Below, in pieces: positions 53,081 through 64,000 of a DNA stretch of 64,000 nt. The first letter of the stretch is position 1, and every line of letters starts with the position of its first letter. The translations under genes were made by a program, and so were the position numbers. Below the pieces are notes generated by a model that worked only from the letters and a program-made list of their open reading frames with translations, had not been told where the DNA came from and did not search any database. This stretch comes from Topomyia yanbarensis (Eukaryota; Arthropoda; Insecta; Diptera; Culicidae): NCBI RefSeq assembly GCF_030247195.1, contig NC_080670.1, positions 209,734,546 to 209,798,545 on the forward strand. The letters run 5' to 3'.

Positions 53081-55500
53081 AGTAGCTTACAAAATATTTT
53101 TAGAAGATAACTTTTTCAAGAGGAACTTTGAGAATTCTATTTAAAATATTAGGCACATTTTTGACGAACATATAAAATTTTCCAATACATAAAATATTTC
53201 AGGGGGGGTTGGGTACAAAACTGAAATCTTGATCAACTTTACAGTGTAATATTCCCAGGTACTACACTACATTAATGTTCAAAAGTTATCGATCTGAAAA
53301 AGAAACCCAAAGTAAACACATCAGAAGAGCCAAACTGAGATTCCAATAAAAGCACCAGAAGATCACGATACGGTTCTACAGTTTCCATTCCGATTCATTC
53401 ACAATAAATGGTGTTATTCTCAAATGTAAGGTGAAGCAGGTCGGCTACTTAAAGCTGTCGGAAAGATTGTAAAGAAAGATAGATTATCATCGAGTAGACA
53501 AATGCATATCGCACCGTGGGAATCGAAGTCTCATCGACGGCGCCGGGAGAACTTTGATTTTTGGTATTCCTGGACTTACTGAAATCTCCTCGTTGGTTCT
53601 CAAATTTTAGCTGTTTACTTCGGATTTGTCCAGGCGCTTCCTCGGCCCATTATATTTCGGGACGTCACAGGAGTAAATTTATAACAGTTTTTTGCCCATC
53701 CTGGGCCAAGAGTGCATAATGATTTATCGTGGTGAGCGACGTAGCTCTTTTTAGTATTTCATCAAAAAAGTACATCGCACGTCAGATTCCGTCAGAACTG
53801 TTTGTATGCGAGGAATGGTAATGGTATACTTTTCCCACAATTGGAAAACTGCATCATGCTCAATGCAAGACTCAGCCTTATGATTCTCTGTGCAACTGTC
53901 ACACCGAATCTTATTGCTACAATGGCACATTTATCGCTCACAGGGGCAAGGGGTTCTTAAAACAGTTGACCCCGTGCTTCAGTAGATCCACGCATGACAA
54001 ACACAAAAACAGTGACCACACCATCGATCTCAACTTTACGAGCGGGCTTATAAACAGTAGTCCTTTATAAAAGACTTGTCGCCAGTAATGCCATTTACTT
54101 GCTTTAGATAGAATATCACAATTTTGAGCTTACCAGGGTAAACTTTCGGGATTATCTTTAATCCGAAAGAAGATAGGATTAGGTCCGACTGAGTTCAATG
54201 AGTATAAATTTAAACAGGATGTCGGAGTCTTTAGTGTGACATCCATTTCACCATCACCTCAGGTCTTTTCTATGCCGGACTAAAAAAGGAAATTTAAATA
54301 ATACGAAGAAAGACAGAAATTACAGTAGAAAATAAATTGAAAGACCACCAACTGAACCAAATTTGTCAAAGTTATAAATAATTGTGCAGCGCAATTTACC
54401 AATTTCAACATTCAGTGTTGACTGTTTGAATACGAAGGAGACTGCTTGGCTATACGTCGAAACCGATATACTGATTTCTTTGTCCATCCGTATTTCCTGT
54501 GGTTGGAATCGATTTCTTAAACATCCGACAAAATCTCCAGGTTGGCTTAAAACTCGAAATGAGATCCTCATACGTATCTTAAAAAGTTCACCTTCGATCA
54601 AGACAGCAAGAATGGCACACGAAACTACAAGCGAAGACTACGTATCAAGAAAACTGGCAGCTTTGTCCAGAATGTGGACACATATCCACTTTTACATTAA
54701 GCTTCCTACCTTCGTACAATAGAGGCGCTGTAACTTCTGTCGCTTCTCATTTGCATAAGGAAAAGAAAGATGTTTTGGCATTTGTTCCTAGGTAGCACTC
54801 TGGTTATGCGCATTGTCTATTCCCTGCAAAATACTGAACCAGAAGACAACATGTTATAATGCACAGAAGATAATTGAAAATTTCCGCAAAACTATCCTGT
54901 TCGGCAAGCTGTTTGTACCTGCAGGTTAAAAGGTTTGGTTTTTGTCTCTTCTCTAGTCCCGTGTCCGGTTTTAATTTGCTGATTTAACACGGCTCAATGC
55001 ATGAACCTAAAACTTGTTTTTTGTTTTTGTTCGATTCATAACTTTCGGTAAAACCGTTCCTATCAGATGACCTAGAAGTTTATTTGTTGACGTTTGAAGG
55101 CAGAAGTTTCTTCACAATGCGATTCATAATCTTTTAGGAGAACGCCTCGATTTTTTTTAACAAAGTGATTCATCAAAGCCATCAAAAATTGGTTCTGTGA
55201 GCTTTTTTCCCACTTTCTGCAAGCAAACCGCACATGGAAACACCCGAATTGAACAAGTTGTTTTTCAACACTCTGTGTCTAACTCCATTTTTTTTTGGAT
55301 TCGCATTGCTCTTCCCACTGTTAATTGGCTCCCAATTTTACAAGTTGGAACCAGATCAAGAGCGATTTTCTGCATGCGCAAGATATTTTCTTTTCAAATT
55401 CTAAATCTCCCATAGACAGTCACTAAGGAACGTTCTACTTCTCTTGGTTTGCTAGAAAAAACCACCGTTTCACTCTTTCCAAGAGTATTGCTATATCAAA
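53081..55500. other. No gene recognised
   Basis: AT-rich, presumably intronic. Segment 53,430-54,120 on the minus strand is less AT-rich and gives short Cys/His-containing readings that could be a worn retroelement gag, but no clear motif. A short CACGGCTCAATGCATG near 54,985 resembles the ORF1-element 3' end (ACGGCTCAATGCGTTAG). The overlapping 54,320-54,722 frames on both strands are unexplained. Confidence 0.35.
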
Positions 55501-57050
55501 ACGGGTTAGTACTAAATAAACAAAACCGCACTCACTTTGAACGAACGTATGTCAATAAACAGCATCGTCAGTGTTGTCTTTTTCGTTGGCAGTTACCCGA
55601 CCGAAAGATTTCCAAATATATCAACTGACCGGAGGGAGCAACGTTCATCATTTTTTTTTCTTCGGTCTCGGATCTCCGCAAACGGCATCGTCATCACAGC
55701 TAACAGTTTTGTTGCAGCTGAAATTGAAACTGATCGCTTTTGGCTAGGCTAGAATGGTTGAGATGCGACCGGAGACGGCGAGGGGAAGCAGACAGGTAAT
55801 AAAGCGAAACTGGCGTTTAGTGATGCAGTTCATCTGCGCAGTTTAGGATGGCTTACTGGCTGGCGGAAGCAATAATTGTAGCAGAATAGACCCACTCGCA
55901 CCAACCAAGGCAATTAACCTTTTTTGTTTGTGGCTAGAGAGGTGTTGCTTTTTTTTGGTTCAGTGGGCGTTGCAAGTTCTCGCCTTCGGCTGTAATTATA
56001 GACAGTTACCGATGATAGCTTCCGGGGTTTCAATCAGTGCGTGATGATAGGTGTCAGTTTTGGGGGAGGTGAATTATTGGCGTCCCGAACGATACGCATC
56101 CTAACTGCTTATTTGAACAGTTCAAAACAGTAGGTCAGGCATCCAAAGAGTTGATGCTGAATTCGGTTTTGTACTCGAGTCATTTTTGTAAACCTTAGAT
56201 CGAACCTAACACGCCTCAAATATCGGAAACAGCTCAAACTAGCCGAACAAAGCTGAAATTATCAAACTAACACCTTTCTCACTGGATTCCATCCGGTCTG
56301 GACGCGTATCGTTTCGATGATGGTAAACAGTCAAGAAAAAAAAATAAATTTGAATAACCGATATGGGTCAAATCCGTACGAAGAAGTCCGGTTTTGAGTG
56401 CCCACGTTTTCAAGCGTTATTTACCAAGCAATCACATACACTTGAGAGCGCATGTTTCCAAAAAAAATGCTGATGATAATAAGATGAACCACGAATAAAA
56501 GAATGTTCTTCCTACACAAATTTCTCGCGACAGGTCGTTGCCGCATCACTGCCCCCAGACTGCATGCAGCGAGTGGCGGTGAGAAGCTGAGCTGGGACTG
56601 ACATCATGATGCGAGAAAGCTGCTCGCAGCAAATTAAAAAGAACGTGTCATAGTGAAAGCAGGCAACGCGCCTGGTTTCCACTCCAACGACATCGCTTTG
56701 AATTTCTGCAAGGAATTTTTGTACCATCTCACATCAGAATGTCACTTCCAACTCAGCTTCTCGCCGCTACTCAGTGTTAGTCGGAAGACTGGCTGGCTCA
56801 ATTTAGTATCCGGCACCAGTGACAAATGATTCTAATTATAATCAGTTGTGTCACTGAAGCCGGATACTAACTATCGTCAGTCAGAATTCCGGCTCATCCG
56901 TCAGCTGGATTTACTGGATATGAAATATAGCTCATCAGTGTTCCCTGTCCCGGGAAACGTGCCTTCGATTTTCTGGGCTCAAGCATTCAGTCGAAATTCG
57001 TTTTTAATTGGCCACTTTCTCATTCATTGAATGCTTCCTTTTCTATCGTG
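55501..57050. other. Unique island with a MITE core at 56,805-56,868
   Basis: Repeat-poor DNA, presumably intronic, with overlapping short frames on both strands. It includes a 64-bp imperfect palindrome (56,805-56,868, AGTATCCGGC..GCCGGATACT) that shares CAGTGACA(A/C)..GATTCTAA..TTGTGTCACTG with the TA-flanked palindromic MITE at 59,472. No exon can be supported. Confidence 0.4.
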
Positions 57051-57584
57051 CTGGCTGAATCTATGCGAATGGGGCCCTCCACCAGCAATTTTTTTCGTAA
57101 GCTGTATGCGGAAAGTTGAAAGAAAAGATAACTGATAAAGCGATTAGTGGAGATTATCTTGAATCAAGAATCTATTGGGGCACAACTAAAAAAGAAGCGC
57201 ACGGACCAATCGCCGAATCCGGGACAACTGAACGGGATTCGCGCTGGGGTCGGAACTGACCAGTAACAATTTTCACGAAAATCGTGCCTGCATACAGTTT
57301 ACATGACCCAAAAAATCATAATTGATTTAAATGAAGGAATAAATATTGCTAAATAATAAATATATTTGCTGGCTGAGTTGATTAATCATGAATAAGCAAC
57401 ATGAGATTGCCTCGACCTCTGGAAGACTTCACGAAAATTAACTCATTCCAGTAAAGTTTAGAAAAAATTGGCTTACCTTATACTGCGATCAGAATTCCAT
57501 GTTTTGGCGTGTAGTAGCTTCGAAGACTGGCATCCTCATTTCATTCCACATGCACAAAAAACTGCAGGGTTCTTCACCTTACCC

Positions 57585-57850
57585 TTAGGGACCATTCATA
57601 AATTACGTAACGCAAAAATTGCCCAAAATTGACCCCCCCCTCCCCCTATGTAACAAATTGTCACAAATTTTTCCATCCCCCCCTCCCCTGTTACGTAACA
57701 AATTCCAAGAAAATTTTTTTTTTCTTCGATGAAAACATGTTACGTAACGATCTAGTTAACACCCCCTCCCCCCTATGTCACAACTTGTCACAACTTGTCG
57801 TACCCCCTCCCCCCCCTAAAAGCGTTACGTAATTTATGAATGGTCCCTTA
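57585..57850. mobile_element. PIF/Harbinger-type MITE with TTA target duplication
   Basis: The ends are exact inverted repeats: GGGACCATTCATAAATTACG from 57,588, continuing TAACGC, and its complement ending at 57,847. Both are flanked by TTA (57,585-57,587 and 57,848-57,850). Three-base TWA duplications and GGG-starting ends are typical of PIF/Harbinger elements. The 260-bp body is unusual: four C-rich tracts (ACCCCCCCCTCCCCC near 57,631; CCCCCCCTCCCC; CCCCTCCCCCC; CCCCCTCCCCCCCC near 57,803), each followed or preceded by TGTCACAA or GTTACGTAAC words. No protein is encoded. Confidence 0.85.
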
Positions 57851-58639
57851 TCACTTACTCTGCTTTTGGATTAAATTCACTTTTATTACTTTGGGTGAAA
57901 AAACCGCACCTTTTACCCACTGTGCAAGCGTGTCGAAAGCCACACTTTTTTTCTCCGGTTTCACCGAAGACTAAACTTGACAACACAACTTTGTTGTCGA
58001 TTTACAAAACGGCTCCCGAACCAACCGAAAGCCGTAACATTTCTATACACTTACAAAACTATTATCACTTACTCTGCTTTCATAAATTTTACAAAAAAAA
58101 AATCACTCCGCGCATTATGGCAGCACTCAAAAGGCCACGCCATCTTCTTTTTCGCTGATCTTGCACACAAACTAAGTATGGCGATAAGCATCTTCGATAT
58201 ATTGCCGATTGATATTAATTTCCGGCAGGAACAACAAAAAACTCACGTATACAACTGTGTGTCGGATTATTTCTCCCCACTTGCGGCAAATTGTGAATAA
58301 ATCACCACACAATTCAATAATTATTCCGCACTTATCATCTTTTTTGCTGCTCGTCGCAGACTCGAAACTAGCGCAGAAAACACATTCTTTGCTACTGCAA
58401 ACCAAAAACACTCATTTTTCCACACACGACGGACCGAGCTAATGTTCTTTCAAACTATCCGTTCAATTTGGAGCCGGATTTAACGCACAATTTCCCATAG
58501 TTGAGAACGAAAACGACAACACTCAGTCGCGAAACGAAACCACGCCGAACTGCAGTACGTGCAGAAAAAAGTGATGGAAACAAATACAAAAGCAGGCTGC
58601 GCGATTTGCTCACTAATCTTGATGCAATCCGAATTAAAA
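57851..58639. other. No gene proved
   Basis: The flank begins TATCACTTACTCTGCTTTTGGATTAAA, and a similar TTATCACTTACTCTGCTTTCATAAA recurs at 58,062, a short direct repeat of unknown meaning. Overlapping frames on both strands (up to 107 codons) have no domain. Confidence 0.35.
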
Positions 58640-58805
58640 TGCGATGTTTTGTTTTAGCCAGTCAAATCAGTCGTATTTTGAGGGGGAATTCTAGCAAGTT
58701 TCTGTCGAAATTCCAGCACAAATATCGACCGATTCCAACTCGGCATCGGTTGCTTCATTTGAGTCGGAATTCTTGCTCAAATTTTGGACGGGTTGGAGAT
58801 GGGCA
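58640..58805. mobile_element. Worn copy of the palindromic TA MITE (family D)
   Basis: TTCTAGCAAGTTTCTGTCGAAATTCCAGC..CGACCGATTCC.. and the facing ..CATCGGTTG..GAGTCGGAATTCTTGCTC form an imperfect fold-back with the CCGATTC/GAATCGG-type centre of family D. The ends are not preserved. Confidence 0.45.
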
Positions 58806-59471
58806 CTAGCTGTCATTCACTTGATCGCGCTGAGATTAGGGTGGCTCACCGATGTCGGTAAAATTTTCACAATGGATATTTTCTGATTACAATTTAAATG
58901 CGGTGGCAAAAACTTGTAAAATTGGTGCACCAAATTTGTTTATAGTCTACTACCGATACTTACATGTAGAGGGAAATAAGAATGGTTCTTTTTGCAAATA
59001 TTTAAGTCGAAATTCCAACGTTAAAATATGAACGAATTCTGCTACCAAAGCAGAACAGTACGCGAGCGGTTGACTTACGTTTTCGTGGGGTCGAAAATTT
59101 TCGAGGTTAATTTACAATAGTCGAATAACTGAAGCACGCAAAGGAAATACAGACACCTACACTACATCCAAAATAAACGACCTTTATATTGCACAATTAT
59201 TCACTAAACACTAATAGAACTACTTCTTTCACTTTATTATGAATATTTACCACAAAAAGTCGGACCTTTCCAGTACTACACGTTCCCGGTTAAATAATTC
59301 GGAAATTGATACACGATTCAGAACATTTTCTCTCAGTTAATCGAGCCGGAATTTTGGCTGGCATTAGCAGGAAATCGGGCTCATAAGACAACCGTTGTGT
59401 TTTGAGCCAGAAAGGCGGCGAAATCCAACCAAAATTCCGAACCGGTTTTTGGATTGATTCAATACTGGGAC
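58806..59471. other. No gene seen; family D-like scraps
   Basis: AT-rich intronic sequence. The part at 59,335-59,460 (CCGGAATTTTGGCTGGC, ATTCCGAACCGGTTTTTGGATTGATTC) has the word set of family D but no clear ends. Confidence 0.4.
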
Positions 59472-59643
59472 TACCCAGTTAAGTTCAGCCGGAAATGAAC
59501 TGGAATTCTGGCTGATTCAAATTCGTATTCCGGCTCCAGTGACACAACCGATTCTAACTGGAATCGATTGTGTCTTTGGAGCCGGAAAACGAAGTGGAAC
59601 TAGCCAGAACTCCGGTTCATTTCCGGCTGAGCTTAACTGGGTA
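59472..59643. mobile_element. Palindromic TA-flanked MITE (mariner/Tc1-type), complete (family D)
   Basis: The element 59,474-59,641 (168 bp) begins CCCAGTTAAGTTCAGCCGGA and ends with the matching complement; both sides are flanked by TA. Almost the whole element folds on itself: left and right halves of about 84 bp pair with roughly 80% identity, meeting at GATTCTAAC|TGGAATCGA. TA duplication and full-length inverted symmetry are typical of mariner/Tc1-type MITEs. Related worn copies lie at 56,805, 58,640, 60,028, 60,207, and 62,990-63,720. Confidence 0.8.
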
Positions 59644-59699
59644 AAAATAAAGCAAACCAGAGACGACGGTATGCATATAGATGCGCGGATAGAAAAAAT

Positions 59700-59954
59700 C
59701 TAGAGAAAATTTAGAATAGGACGTAAGTAACAATGAGAGATTCTCTTTGGGGTCTTTCTCTTCTGTTCATTACTCGGCCATTTCAACATTCACTACTCTA
59801 CTCGTTGCGTAATATTCTAGTAAAAACCGTCTGCTTTCGATGTGTACTGGAAAATTAGTGCAAAGTGTTGTAATGAAGTTGTAATAAACGAAAGAGAAAG
59901 TAAACAAAGAGAGGCTCTCAATGTTACTTACGTCCTATTGAAAATTTTCTCTAG
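59700..59954. mobile_element. MITE (family E) with about 60-bp terminal inverted repeats
   Basis: The left end is CTAGAGAAAATTTAGAATAGG, then ACGTAAGTAACAATGAGAG; the right end read inward is CTAGAGAAAATTTTCAATAGG, then ACGTAAGTAACATTGAGAG. Both ends carry TA inside CTAG, and AAAT flanks both sides, so either a TA or an AAAT duplication is possible. The length is about 255 bp and there is no protein. Confidence 0.75.
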
Positions 59955-59999
59955 AAATATTAATCTCCCGCTTTCTGAGAGCGGTTGGTTTCAAAATCG

Positions 60000-60275
60000 T
60001 CCAATGAAGGACTTTCGTTGAACCAACCCCAGTTAAACTCATTCCGAAACCGGTTCGGATTTCTGAATCCAAATCAAATGCAACAACCGATTCCGGCTCA
60101 GAATCGGTTGTTGCATATGATTTGGAATCCATACTGACTCCATTCAGGATTCCGAATCAAATTTCGAATGGTTTGACGTTGGACGACGTCCAAATAACCA
60201 CGTCCACGGGCTCCAATGACACAACCGATTCTAACTAGAATCGGTTGTTTCACTGGAGCCGGAATACGAACTGGA
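60000..60275. mobile_element. Two worn copies of family D
   Basis: One copy starts at about 60,028 (CCCAGTTAAACTC) and has an internal fold-back at 60,068-60,130 (GAATCCAAATCAAATGCAAC and its complement). The second, at about 60,207-60,268, keeps only the centre: GGCTCCAATGACACAACCGA and its complement ending GGAGCC. The right ends are not clear. Confidence 0.6.
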
Positions 60276-60780
60276 ACACATGCACAAAAAAAGTTCTAAA
60301 GGTTTGTCGAGGAAATCAATTTTCTATCTCTCCAGTGGAAAGAATTATTATTTTTAGTGCTATTGTAGTAAGCCATATTTTTCGGATTGTGCAAAAAAAA
60401 ACAATACCTTCAAAGACACCTGTGAATAATCGATGGTTTCGACTCTAGTGAATTAAGTTCACGTTTATTTCCGACAGCTGTGCTTCGTTAGTACAATGGT
60501 TTTGAGAGTGTTTCATAACTTTATTTCCAAACAACATTTCACATAAATAAAATACAAGATTGGTGAAACTATTTTCTACCGAATTGGGTAAAAATTTGAG
60601 TCATTCCATCCAGTATAGACGACAGTAATTAACGTTGATAATCTCACCAGCTAGACTTCTGCCGAAGCTCTATATCGTAGCATCTATACGGAAAGGTTAG
60701 AAATAATGAACTTCAAAAGAATAATTTTGTACGTCTTTGCTATTCAAGTCTAGCATCCGCGAACACCGCGATTCCATGCA
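60276..60780. other. No gene seen
   Basis: AT-rich intronic sequence without recognisable elements. Confidence 0.35.
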
Positions 60781-62350
60781 GATACGTTGTCATATATATT
60801 TACGAGCTCGATTGCAATTCCATTCTACGTAACTTCTTATGCAGCTCACCGCCCCAAAACAGCGCAAAACATCGTAAAACTTTATCAATGGAAACATCTT
60901 CCCCCATCAACTGCTACCACCACATTCTACTCTTGTCTAATCACGATGGAACCGATCTGCCTTTGTTCGTCTCCAAATTATAGCATCACGTTAAATCATT
61001 ATGCAAGTGTTCGGGTGTTTGCCTTCCTCGGTTCCGCAAGTTCACCCTTTTCCACGGAAGCAACCAGCTAGTTTCTTCCGTGATTTGGTGCTGCTAACAT
61101 AACCTAAAAAAAAACAGCAGAAGAATCCAAAACTTCCAGAAATTGAGATTTCTCACACACCACCCACTACAACACCGTGGAATCCATTCCGAACCGAAAA
61201 CAAAGCAAGGTGCCTGCTCCATTGAACCGTTTGGGTCCAATCTTCTTCTTCTACGCCCCGTGTTTTGTTTGGTGTACCTATGTTCTCATCCGTTGCACCT
61301 CATCCTCCGGTCGACCTAGCTCATTGCCAAGTTCACTACCGTTATAGTTTCATCCACGTCTCCGATCCCCTTCCCACCCGTTCTCGGACCGGGCATCATA
61401 TTTCGTTTTGCACCGCTGCTGCTGTTGCAGACGGACGGCGGCACCGTCGACGACGACGACGAAGACGATCTGCAGCACGCAGACCGACGAGGCAGCAGGT
61501 TGTTGTTTCGTAGAACTTTGCCGTACAGAGGGGACATCCATAAATTATACACACTTTACTTACCGGTGGCTCGCGTCACCTCCCCCTCGCTGGCGTAGAG
61601 CAAAAATTAAAATCAATGTCACGCCAAGGGGCATACTCTCGCAAGACGACGGCGACGGATTGTCAACCGAGGGTTAGAAAATAAATGGGAAAGTAGGGAT
61701 GGAAAGGGGGATTTGGTATGCGGCGACGAGATGCAATTAAGATTTGCTTGCTGTCCCTCTGTGTACTGTCTGTGTCTTGGAGACGGTTCCGGTATCGGTA
61801 TCGTCTAGGGATACTTTCTGTGGTGGAGGTTGGGGCGCGCGGTATTTGCTCAGGATAAAACCTAATTTCCTCGCGCCAATCGCAGGCAACGTAAATAAAC
61901 AACAGACCCTAGATTTAGCGCCGATGGTTTCACCGGGAATGTTCTGACTGAATATTCATCAAGGATCGCTTTCAGAAACGAACTGTCTGGCTAACGTCGT
62001 CGAACCGACGCTGTCGATGGGGGGTGGGGGAATGGAAAGGGGTTTAGGTACGTAAATGTGTCATAACTTTAATTTCTCGAGGGAGAGGCGAAACAAATTG
62101 GCATTAAAAGGCCCTCTAATTACGACAGCCAATTTCTTGTTCTCATCTTGGAGAGTAAACACGACCGCATCACACTCACCACAGTCGGACAGGTTTCAAT
62201 GTAATCAGATAAAAATCTCCCCCTATAATCTGGTAGGAGGAAGGAGCCCTACGGCATAGAAGCGGAGTAGGGAATACGAACGACACGAAATGATTGCTAT
62301 CTATAATTCATGAGCTCTCTCAGTGCGAGCTGGTAAGTTCGAGTTTACCT
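60781..62350. other. Unique CpG-rich island, presumably intronic
   Basis: Repeat-poor DNA with a (GAC)n/(CGA)n run at 61,444-61,470 and many overlapping frames of 60-94 codons on both strands. The Arg-run and Asp-run frames around 61,400-61,550 are products of that simple repeat. No exon with convincing splice signals in phase 1 was found, so I cannot place a second exon of the signal-peptide gene here. Confidence 0.4.
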
Positions 62351-62985
62351 TCCATCTGAAAAAGAAACAATCAGGAATCTCAAAACAGCGATGTGGCAAA
62401 TGAGATTCCAACGGGATCGTTCCGTTAAAGTGGAAACTAATTATTCCGCTTCAGTTTACCTAAAAAACTAATAAAATTGACACTGATCTTACATAAAAGT
62501 AAACAAAAAATTATATAAAATGGGAATGGCTCCAAATAACTTAGAAATGAGACTAAGATTTATAAATGGTACTTAACCATTTAAGACATGAAAACTATGC
62601 AAGTACCAAAAACTATCCTAGCTTATTTTGATGGCAAGCAAAACCGACAACTAGTATTACCGTTTACTATCGAAGTAGCTAAGTTGGGCAAATAAATGAA
62701 GAATAAAATTCTTTTATGCAATACATCGGTAGACCTCAGCCACAGAGAACAGACATCCATGATCGAACAAAAATATTTAAAAAACGTGTGTAAACATTTG
62801 AATTAATATACGATAAACACTAGCGCCGCCACACCAACTTATCCCAACTTTCATAACGAGTTTTTATAGATTCCCTACAAACGTTTGAACTGGTTCTTAC
62901 TCAACTTCCGTGTGTGCCCATCAATATATCTTTCTATTCAGAACTCCATCTCATTTTATGGTTCTCTGTTTCACGAGTATTGTAC
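62351..62985. other. AT-rich, no feature seen
   Basis: Stops in all frames, no element ends. Confidence 0.4.
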
Positions 62986-62989
62986 AGAT

Positions 62990-63720
62990 ACTTTTGAAAT
63001 CTCTCAAATTGCCGGTTCGTACTAACTTCATTAGAAATTCCGAACCGGTTCCGGAATGGGTTTAACATGGGGTTCGTGATTCTGAATCAACCGGTTGTCT
63101 AATCCATTCGAAATCCTGGCTAGCTTCCGCAATAACTCTGGCTCAAATGAATCAAGTGATTCCGAGTCGAACTCGGTGGAAACCAGAAAGAATTTCAGCT
63201 GAAATTACCCAGTTAAGCCATTCAGAAAATGAATCGGAATTCCGGCAGAATTCCAAAAAACCGATTCTGAGTTATAGTTGATTGTCATTTGAATCGGAAT
63301 TCTAGTTGAAGGCAGCCAGAGCATTCCGCCTGGGTTTAGTTAGGTTGTCCCAGAAAAATTCATCCGAAAATTCGAAATTCTGGCTGGTTTCCGCCAGATT
63401 TTTGGTTCAAATGGCACAATTGATTCCGAGTCCAGATTGCTTGTCATTTGAGCCGGAAGTTCGATCGAAGCCAGCCACAATTCTTGCTCATTTTCAGGTT
63501 AAACTTACTGGAAACATGTCACTGTAAACGTTTTCGTGAACCGGTTCGAAATTTTGAATGGATTATCCAGAATTCTGGTCGTTGAAGACAAATGAAGATA
63601 TTTTTTTGATGAAATGTTAAGACATTTGCAAAATATATCTGTTGTTAGCACATGACACAACCGATTCCGAATCGCTTTCTGAATGGTGTTTACTGGGGAG
63701 TATCAAGATTCCTGACAGCT
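62990..63720. mobile_element. Cluster of worn family D MITE copies
   Basis: Repeated words CCGGTTC(G/C), GAATTCTGGCTGG, AATCGGAATTC, GATTCCGAGTC and TTTGAGCC recur with fold-back symmetry. TA followed by CCCAGTTAAGCC at 63,206-63,219 is a preserved left end. At least three diverged units can be told apart (about 63,010-63,200, 63,206-63,350, 63,360-63,560), plus a further end-less piece at 63,655 (CACAACCGATTCCGAATCG). Confidence 0.55.
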
Positions 63721-64000
63721 GATTTACAACCACAGATGCAATGTATCGCCAAAGGATTTTGGTTTGTTTGCCTCACGAAATACCTAACCTCAACCGGTTT
63801 TTGCAGTGCAAAATGTTTTGTTTTCCTCGCGAAATAATTTCGCACCGTTTCTTTGTTAACGGGAATAGAAAGGCTTATTGCTAGATCCCGCTCGAATCTG
63901 GCAGAATTCCTTCCAATCCGGTAAAAAGTTCTCGTTTTTTCGAATTAAAAATATCCATATTGCAAAATAGATTTTATTTTTCAAAATGCCCATCAATATC
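63721..64000. other. No feature recognised
   Basis: Sequence to the window edge, presumably still intron of the signal-peptide gene. TTTCCTCGCGAAATAATTTCGC near 63,821 is a small inverted repeat. Confidence 0.3.

Noticed and set aside
53430..54120. Retroviral or gag-like zinc-finger region on the minus strand
   Set aside because: Cys and His residues do not form a clean knuckle and no neighbouring RT or integrase supports it.
1..64000. Endogenous viral elements
   Set aside because: I looked for virus-like polymerase or nucleoprotein readings and saw none; all RT-like text belongs to non-LTR retrotransposons.

Overview
This window reads as nuclear DNA of an insect, most likely a mosquito (Culicidae); the assignment is inference. 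It has no operons and no long intact host gene, but it has short introns with GT..AG ends and a dense layer of decayed transposons typical of dipterans: RNase H-bearing non-LTR elements, R1- and Jockey-type reverse transcriptases, a mariner-group transposase with a catalytic spacing close to D37E, tRNA-derived SINEs and several MITE families.

Layout. 0-8 kb: a TTAA-flanked MITE end, a microsatellite-rich island, a tRNA-like SINE, and a broken non-LTR element (endonuclease, RT and RNase H pieces) interrupted by a MITE family that recurs through the window. 8-17.5 kb: unique islands, a long minus-strand non-LTR relic (RT, RNase H, Cys/His tail), and two diverged copies of an unidentified spliced gene fragment. 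17.5-23 kb: an RT scrap, a mariner-type transposase relic and a second RNase H-bearing non-LTR relic on the plus strand. 23-27 kb: unique DNA. 27-43 kb: a very degenerate tandem-repeat territory built on a GGGCACCTCGAT motif, densest at 38.0-40.5 kb, into which a 4.67 kb hAT-like element with a perfect 8-bp target duplication inserted; that element contains an ORF1-only retrotransposon copy. 43-48 kb: MITEs and non-LTR fragments in both orientations. 48-50 kb: a CpG-rich island ending in the one host coding exon I can support, a signal-peptide exon at 49,878-49,994 with clear splice sites. 50-64 kb: probably the first intron of that gene, filled with an R1-type relic split by a TTAA MITE, a PIF/Harbinger-type MITE, and a cluster of palindromic TA-flanked MITEs.

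Working together: the only functional unit I infer is the secreted or membrane-protein gene starting near 49.9 kb, with a long TE-filled intron running off the right edge. The 'islands' of balanced base composition without repeats (about 1.1-3.2, 8.2-10.1, 11.3-12.5, 16.8-17.4, 23.1-25.6, 37.1-37.9, 40.5-42.1, 48.2-50.1, 55.5-57.0, 60.8-62.3 kb) may hold UTR exons, enhancers or unannotated exons, but the sequence alone does not show which. Everything else is mobile-element debris or tandem repeat.
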